Assembly (NCBI GenBank): GCA_003439945.1
Contig: QVRM01002755.1
Span: 1,505,001 to 1,569,000 of the forward strand
DNA: 64,000 nucleotides
Reading direction: 5' to 3'
Source: Dermanyssus gallinae
Taxonomy: Eukaryota > Arthropoda > Arachnida > Mesostigmata > Dermanyssidae
Shown here: positions 62,640 to 64,000 of the stretch, piece after piece
Position numbering within the stretch: the first letter of the stretch is position 1
How the letters are laid out: each line of letters begins with the position of its first letter
Made by a program: the position numbers and the translations under genes
The notes under the pieces: generated by a model
What the model saw: only the letters and a program-made list of their open reading frames with translations
Database searches by the model: none
Told to the model about the DNA's origin: nothing

Positions 62640-64000
62640 TTCCCGTACTAACGCAAGAAGAAACCCTTCGGCTAATTAATCCTACTCATTGCATCCCCTC
62701 GCCCCACCGAAATAGACCCAACAGAGGTCCGCCCTGTGACGGAAAAAGAGGTCCTTCGGGCCACCGAGCGCCTGGATCCCGGCAAAACTTTGGGTTCCGA
62801 CGGAGTCCCTGCCGGGGTGATCCGGCGTCTGTCCAGAGAACACCCATAGATTATAACAGATATCGCGACCAGATGCGACGAAGATGGGACCAACCCTATG
62901 GAACCTGGCGTTTGATGACGTACTGCGCCTGGTAGACCTCCCCCCGGGGACAGAAGGCCTACGCGAATGACCTGGCATTCACAATCCGCCACAAGCCTAC
63001 CCCTGAAATCATTGCGAATGATATCAGCTATATATATAGCTATAAACCGAGTTCTCGCTAAATGACACAAAATGGCCTCCAGTTGACCCCGGAAAAAGAT
63101 AAAGCAATATATCTGATAGTCTTATACTCGACGGTCACTCCATTGCGATGACAAAAACGGCCAAATACCTGGGCATCATCCTAGATACTGGTCTTACTAG
63201 TCGGGCTCACATCTCGGCGATATCTTCTAAATTTCACAAGATAGCTAGGACAATGGACAAGATTCTGCCTCGGTCAGAGAACGCCGACCAGGAGAAGAGA
63301 ATCTTGATAACGTCGGCCGCTGAATTCACAGCGCTATATATGGCACCAGTATGGGCGAATGTGACCCTCCGCACAGCTTGCAACAGGCAGCTCCTCAGAT
63401 CTGCTTAAAGAGTGATTGCCATACGGAATAGCCGAGCCTACAGGACCGCCAGCACGGAGGCGAGCCTAGTACTGGCAAGAATGCTCCCCCGGGATGCACG
63501 GCAGATAAGTGCTATGAGACTGGAGCTGAACATAGATTATAACCAGACGGGAAAGGCTACAATGTCGGCCTGGCGGAGGAATCACGGGTCCTATCCTCGC
63601 GAGCGGGCTGGACTTGTCACTTTGTCGAGGATCTGGATAAGTGGTGCAACGGCCCAGGTCAAGGCGCGTTATCGTACTACGCCACACAAGTCGTTACGGG
63701 ACACGGCCAATTTTAGACATATATAATAAGGATAAAAAAGTCCCTCTCAGACATCTGCGTACTGTGCCCAACCGGGGCACCAGACGATGTGGACCATACG
63801 GTCGCAGGGTGTCCAGGACCTTCGCCGATTCTCCTCGTATGCACTTGCTGCAGCCGGCACAAAGACTATTATAATCTCGATAATGACGTCAATTAAATTA
63901 TGAGCGGAAGAAGCCTTATACCTTGACAAGACTCTAAGAGAACAAACTTGCCTTAAGAATGAAAGACATTCCTTCATTGCTAGGAGAGACTTCGAAAGAC
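62640..64000 (+). pseudogene. R1-clade non-LTR retrotransposon relic, cut by window end
   Basis: From 62703: PTEIDPTEVRPVTEKEVLRA, then RLDPGKTLGSDGVPAGVIRR, the standard RT entry of R1-type elements. A stop at 62847 and an internal deletion follow, then WNLAFDDVLRL. AYANDLAFTIRHKP at 62957 on has YADD changed to YAND (62960-62971), with LQLTPEKDKAI after it. The post-RT frame 63148-63726, with one in-frame TAA at 63406-63408, reads AKYLGIILDTGLTSRAHIS, LYMAPVWANVTLR and YRTASTEASLVLARMLPRDA. After a shift comes the Cys/His knuckle CVLCPTGAPDDVDHTVAGC (C-x2-C-x9-H-x4-C, 63756-63812), then LYLDKTLREQTCLKNERHSF near the end. R1 elements classically insert in rDNA, but R1-like relatives also sit elsewhere; no rDNA is visible here. 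Confidence 0.88.

Overview
This is a eukaryotic, intergenic or intronic-looking window. It has no operon structure, no long non-repetitive open frame that I recognise as a host gene, and a great many (TA)n and trinucleotide microsatellites. Nearly everything identifiable is decayed transposable-element material: non-LTR retrotransposon (LINE) fragments from at least four lineages, three mariner-type DNA transposons at different stages of decay, and several tRNA-headed SINE copies. An R1-clade LINE, a clade best known from arthropods, together with mariners and abundant AT/AAC/ATT microsatellites, points to an arthropod. A chelicerate such as a mite or tick is a guess, not a demonstration.

Layout. 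1-4 kb: microsatellites and a cluster of GGAGTATACTCC palindromes. 4.2-6.8 kb: a SINE (family S1), then a LINE of family F1 (RT with a YADD box plus a Cys/His C-terminus), directly followed by the 3' end of a second LINE (F3) with an AATAAA and a GAATT-rich tail. 12.2-18 kb: a cluster of four more F1 relics, one keeping endonuclease, RT and Cys/His parts in order. 19.4 kb: a third tRNA-like head. 21.5-22.4 and 35.6-36.5 kb: two diverged copies of a repeat of about 0.9 kb with no coding capacity. 24.5 kb: a mariner remnant. 30.9-31.5 and 53.1-53.7 kb: antisense F1 relics. 37.7-47.9 kb: a district of F2 LINEs, including two tandem identically truncated 3' ends bounded by (ATT)n, two antisense RT relics, and the best preserved copy at 46.7-47.9 kb. 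49.9-50.8 kb: a mauritiana-like mariner relic. 54,404-55,690: a structurally complete mariner with 27-bp perfect terminal repeats and a TA target duplication, but a dead transposase (frameshifts, stops, and Gly in place of the second catalytic Asp). 58.7-59.0 kb: a TA-separated triplicated block with an inverted fourth copy. 60.1-60.2 kb: two adjacent hairpins, one with a perfect 22-bp stem. 62.0-62.6 kb: a GC-rich minisatellite carrying NotI-type octamers, abutting an R1-like LINE that runs to the window end.

GC-rich blocks with long AAC/GTT runs (23.2-24.1, 25.5-26.7, 34.1-35.1, 43.1-43.8, 56.9-58.1, 60.3-62.0 kb) could be promoter or 5' UTR regions of host genes, but I cannot prove any exon. 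No undescribed working system could be demonstrated. The best leads are the conserved HG[FY]-aromatic-H motif of the F1 family, the 60-kb hairpin pair, and the minisatellite/R1 junction.
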